From assembly GCA_034769895.1 (NCBI GenBank), contig CM068373.1:432865080-432929079 (forward strand): a DNA stretch of 64,000 nucleotides. Reading direction: 5' to 3'. The notes beneath the pieces were generated by a model. It searched no databases. It saw only the letters and a list, made by a program, of their open reading frames with translations, and was not told where the DNA came from. The translations under genes and the position numbers were made by a program. This document shows, one piece after another, positions 60,531 to 64,000 of this stretch (position 1 is the stretch's first letter; each line of letters starts with the position of its first letter). Origin of the DNA: Magicicada septendecula. Taxonomy: Eukaryota > Arthropoda > Insecta > Hemiptera > Cicadidae.

Positions 60531-61012
60531 TTGACTGTGACTGGCATGTCTGTAACTCACTGTTGACTTGGCAACAGCGCTTTCGTATTGCCTTCTCTCT
60601 CACTCCAAAGTAGGGTTACTCCCTCCCCACAGACGCGGAACTAGCGCTGCCAGCCAGGGCTTCAGAAAGAGTTGCCAAGCTGTACTAATATTGTCGTGTA
60701 CCCCCACCTTTCTACGTACCTGCGCAAATTGAGCATCTCTAAAGTTGACAGTCTCTGCCCCGCTGAGATTCCAGAATAATCCATAATACATGTCAACACT
60801 ACATAGAAAACACTAAAGCGTAATTGCTTGCGGCCTTGAACACAGTGCGCGCGGATCGGTGCAGTCTGGAACAGTCTCGGCTACGGACGCGTGACAAGTG
60901 TCACGTAATTGTCCTTCATGTCAAAGTAGCAGCAATATGTACGCACACACACATTATGGCCGGGCCTACTGGAACAGCCGAGAACACGTAAACATTGTGT
61001 AATGACGTAACA

Positions 61013-61330
61013 GTGTGAATCTGATTGAAAAATATTATAATCAACTAAATACGGACAATGCTGGTATTCGTTCGTTCGTAGTCCTTCAGTCTTTCGACTG
61101 GTTTGTACCCTCCCCGCATATACCCGTGCTGCGTGTGGTACCGAGTCTCCCACAGGTATATGGGACCTACAGTTTAACGCCGGATCCGAACGGCAATTTT
61201 TTTTTTTTTTTTGGGGGGGGGGTTATACTAGGCAGGATACCTCTCGCTGGGTTGCCATTACCTTGCGAGGGGGAACGGTCGTATCTAAATCAGATGGCCC
61301 CTAATGCTGGTATTATGACGTCATAATATG
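61013..61330 (+). other. GC-richer repeat-like segment with T/G homopolymer junction
   Basis: Contains a CAGTCTTTCGACTG hairpin (61087-61100) and, at 61197-61222, a run of about 16 T followed by 10 G. It ends in a TATGACGTCATA palindrome (61314-61325). It resembles an interspersed repeat but no second copy is in the window; the open frame 61015-61326 has no domain. Confidence 0.4.
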
Positions 61331-62640
61331 TTCATTTAATATCTAAAGACATACTAGTAAAGAAATAACTTTCTGAATACATTATTTAAGAAACAAAATT
61401 TCATCTGAGGTATGAAATAATTCATAACAAACAGCACGTCAATGAAATTGCAGTAATACTTTTAATTTTAATTGCAGTAATAATCTTTTAATTTTACATT
61501 CCGAGAAACAAGCAAGAACCCACGTACTATTATTATTATTATTTTTTTTTTTAGCTTTTAAAACTTTTGAGGCTAATATTAACATTGGACTGGTTTGCTT
61601 TGTAAATAAGAGAACATTGACAACAATCAGAAGCTTACACTAGTCGTTACGCAATTATGGTGTACGCCTTATATGAATGTCATGTGTATGAAAAATTTAC
61701 TTCTCAACAGCATTTTTATGTGACATAAATTCTGTTATCTACAATATATATATATACACTTCCATATACTACAGTTTTCTAATAAAATCAATCATAATTC
61801 GTATTTCTATATTCTCTATCTTCTGATGGCGTCTGTTCTTTTATGCTTCTCTCGTATGAGTTATATGTGTGTGTATATTCTGTAAATGCGTTGCAATTTT
61901 ATGCCTTTACAAGTCTGAAATATGTATAGAAATATGTATAGAAACAAGTTATAATGCTTCTAAACGTTTAACGCACCTGCTCCGACTACTGAGTAGCAAG
62001 TACATTACAAGACATAATACATCTCACTGGTTTCCAACAATCGCATCGCAAGGTGAGATTTACCTTGTAGAAGAAAGATATTATGGCCTCAGCGCTAATC
62101 ACATATAAAGCTACATGGTTTAATTCGCCATTTGCTAATTTTGGTAATACTGAAAGATAGGGCAACAAGAAAAAAAATAATCCCGCTTATATAGAATAAA
62201 ATTTGTTGATCTGGCTTGTCGGTGGATCACGACGTACGTAACAATAATGTTTTCCAACAATGCTCTCCAGTTACCAAGCGAAACCGTGTAATTTTTCTGA
62301 CAAACGCGCGTAGGCACTTCCAATTTTTCTATTTATTCCCAACATATATGATATGATTAAAAATTATCAAGTTTATTCAATTGTAAAACGTTGTAAATTA
62401 TAAACATGGATGTGTACAAAACAACATATGAAAAACATTACACGTGGCCTTGCGGCAGACCAGACGAAAAGTTGGTTTCTTTACTCCCTTACAGAGTAAT
62501 CTGCGTATTGAATTTTTCTATAATTACTAGTTACATATGTACATACAAGATTATATTCATATTTCGTAAACTTGTATAAAATTTCGTCGTATAACTTGAA
62601 CTATAAAATTAACACTTTGTGTTCTTCTGTTGTGTATGTA
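61331..62640. other. AT-rich region without recognised genes
   Basis: An ATT run (61529-61552) and a TA run (61743-61758) are present. No gene or relic recognised. Confidence 0.5.
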
Positions 62641-62644
62641 GTGA

Positions 62645-62890
62645 CTGGTACGCAGTAGCGCCATTACATCTTCAATTTCTTCTTCTGTACCTCACGAAGT
62701 AGGTGCTTCGCCTGTTCCGTCTTCACACAGTATTTCTCCGTCTCGCTTTTGGTCTTCCTACGTCGCTTGTTCCGAAGGGTCTATATCGAAACGCAACCTT
62801 AGGTGGTCGTCCGTCCTCTATTCTGTTCACATGCTGTAACCATTCTCTGCGATAAGGCTGTATTTTATCGTTTATGGCCGTCATTACATA
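62645..62890 (-). pseudogene. Non-LTR retrotransposon tail, fragment E
   Basis: On the minus strand: INDKIQPYRREWLQHVNRIE, then GRPPKVAFRYRPFGTSDVGR and PKARRRNTV before a stop. After the stop comes a 3-prime end with GTGTGAAGACGGAACAGGCG and AGAAGAAGAAATTGAAGATG. This is the end of a non-LTR reverse-transcriptase polyprotein (PYR.EWL.H..R...R.PK.A..Y.P.G....GRPK). It shares its last ~120 bp with fragment C at 37855. RT core absent. Confidence 0.75.
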
Positions 62891-64000
62891 CGATTCATTA
62901 TTACCACTGAACTGCTAAGAACATGTTTTTGCAAATACTGTTAAATAATGCCTCTCCTTAGAAACATGTATTCAGTCTGCTATTAGAAACCTGTAATGTA
63001 ACCGTTATTACAGGGTCGCGGGCACTTGGCCTCTTGACATCTAGCAGTCTTTTTGGTCACCTCTCACTTTTTCCACGAGATAAAAGTTTTTCAGTAATTG
63101 TTTATTATCCTGCTTCTATATATAATATTAATTATTATCGTTTATTCCTTTCGATATTATTTAAATAATACTATCTCTTATTTCTAGTACAGTCCTACAT
63201 TTTTCCACAAATCTAACGTTTATTTTTCAAGTGTATGTCTTATATGTTATTGCAGGAAGCATGCATTGACTAAAAAATTGTATTCGGTGACTAGAAGTTA
63301 TTCTTTTGATATCGCTTTATGGAGATATTCTTTCAGTTAAGTTTCACAACTCTCATCTTTCCAAACCAACATTTTATTACCAATTTGTAGCCTTGTATTT
63401 CACTGTTAATTTTCATAAATTTCATACATATTATATTTCAGGCTATTTTATTTCAGTTTTCTGACTATTAATATTAAGTACCACTTTCTGGGCAGGTGTA
63501 GCCTTATTACTAATGAACATGCCTCTCCTTTTTGATAGTTAAGCTTACTAGTTTTTTCAGTTTTGACTCAATGTTGGCACCAGACAACATCCAATTATCA
63601 ACAAACGTCACTGTTTACAGGATATTTCTAACCTATCTTCAGGCCTTATCTGAATAATCTAAAAACCTTTCCTACACCCTCCAGCAACTCTGAGAATAGC
63701 TTCTTCACCGGAATTCTAAGACATTTACATTTTAATCAGTACAAAAGCATTGACTATAAACTGAAAAGAATCACAGTCTTATGTAATAATATTCTGTTTA
63801 TGTTACATGGCGCATATCTAACGCTATCTCAACAAAGCCACCTACATAGCAAACTAAATTTATGAAACTTATGCTATTAAAAACCATATTAGTTACCCTT
63901 TTGAAGAGGTTTCCAAACAATCGAAAACTGATTGAGATAAGATGAAAATGATTTAAAATTTATCAAAATACAAAGTTTTCCTAATCTGAAAAATTGCATT
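62891..64000. other. AT-rich end of window, no gene recognised
   Basis: No terminal repeat, tandem repeat or coding relic seen. Confidence 0.5.

Larger units (their letters stand above)
59189..60756 (+). mobile_element. DDE transposon (IS630/Tc1-like) inserted in the L1 repeat
   Basis: Inverted ends GAGGTTGTCAAC (59189-59200) and the complement of GAGACTGTCAAC (60745-60756) are followed inward by ~100 bp of further imperfect inverted similarity, such as the CAGTCTGGCAACTTTATCTGA / CAGCTTGGCAACTCTTTCTGA blocks. It encloses a transposase relic. The L1 repeat continues on both sides. A TA lies at 59187-59188 but none is clear on the right, so the target duplication is unproven. Confidence 0.65.
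58855..61012 (+). repeat. L1-family LTR-like repeat, copy h, split by a DNA transposon
   Basis: The first part (58855-59188) aligns with copy e from (T)CTTACGACGGTCTAC through the CACACAAATAATAATGTCAAC region to the TATTTATA box. The second part (about 60770-61012) resumes with CCAGAATAATCCA, TTGCGGCCTTGA, CACATTATGGCCGG and the terminal GACGTAACA. Between them is a separate transposon. 5-prime flank ATAT (58851-58854); 3-prime flank GTGT. Confidence 0.7.

Overview
The window looks like repeat-dense, AT-rich nuclear DNA from an animal, most likely an arthropod and probably an insect. The reasons are the mix of element types (Penelope-like elements, non-LTR retrotransposons with a GHV/RWAGHV-type C-terminal tail, IS630/Tc1/mariner-like transposons, LTR elements), the many microsatellites, and the absence of any long open reading frame or operon-like layout. 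I see no intact host protein gene, no rRNA and no convincing tRNA. Every recognisable coding stretch is a broken transposable-element relic. The species cannot be named from this sequence alone.

Layout. 1-5.7 kb: a repeat of a ~0.5-kb LTR-like family (here family L1), then a 1168-bp miniature LTR element of TRIM type with identical 500-bp LTRs and a perfect 18-nt tRNA-Lys primer site, then AT-rich filler. 5.7-9.8 kb: an LTR element with ~1.33-kb near-identical LTRs and a 1.5-kb non-coding interior. 9.8-22.4 kb: filler plus one degraded non-LTR reverse transcriptase (13.8-14.7 kb). 22.4-31.5 kb: two L1 repeats, a non-LTR tail, a compact Penelope-like insertion with inverted terminal pLTRs, hammerhead-like ribozyme cores and an 11-bp target duplication, and an internally decayed mariner-like transposon with terminal repeats. 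31.5-39.1 kb: mostly featureless, with a GC-richer patch and a non-LTR tail.

39.1-49.5 kb is the most elaborate part. A single mariner-like transposon is split by a 7.7-kb complex of ~163-bp tandem repeats organised like Helentron/DINE-1-type elements, which itself carries a 1.19-kb solo LTR, and is split again by a Penelope-like RT/GIY-YIG relic on the opposite strand. 49.7-54.4 kb: a cluster of four L1 repeats, a second Penelope-like fragment with a hammerhead-like core, a CATA microsatellite, and a perfect 81-bp-arm inverted repeat. 54.4-61 kb: Penelope-type pLTR remnants, a non-LTR RT relic, a Penelope RT relic, and an L1 repeat split by a DDE transposon whose transposase is in turn interrupted by a 97-bp patch copied from the adjacent L1 repeat. 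61-64 kb: filler and a minus-strand non-LTR tail.

The parts do not cooperate as a pathway. The biology is layered insertion, and the nesting order can be read: mariner-like transposon first, then Helentron-like complex and Penelope element inside it, then the solo LTR inside one Helentron-like unit. The best candidates for something undescribed are the Helentron-like satellite complex, the dispersed hammerhead-like cores (some lying inside that complex), the perfect long hairpin, and the L1-derived repair patch.
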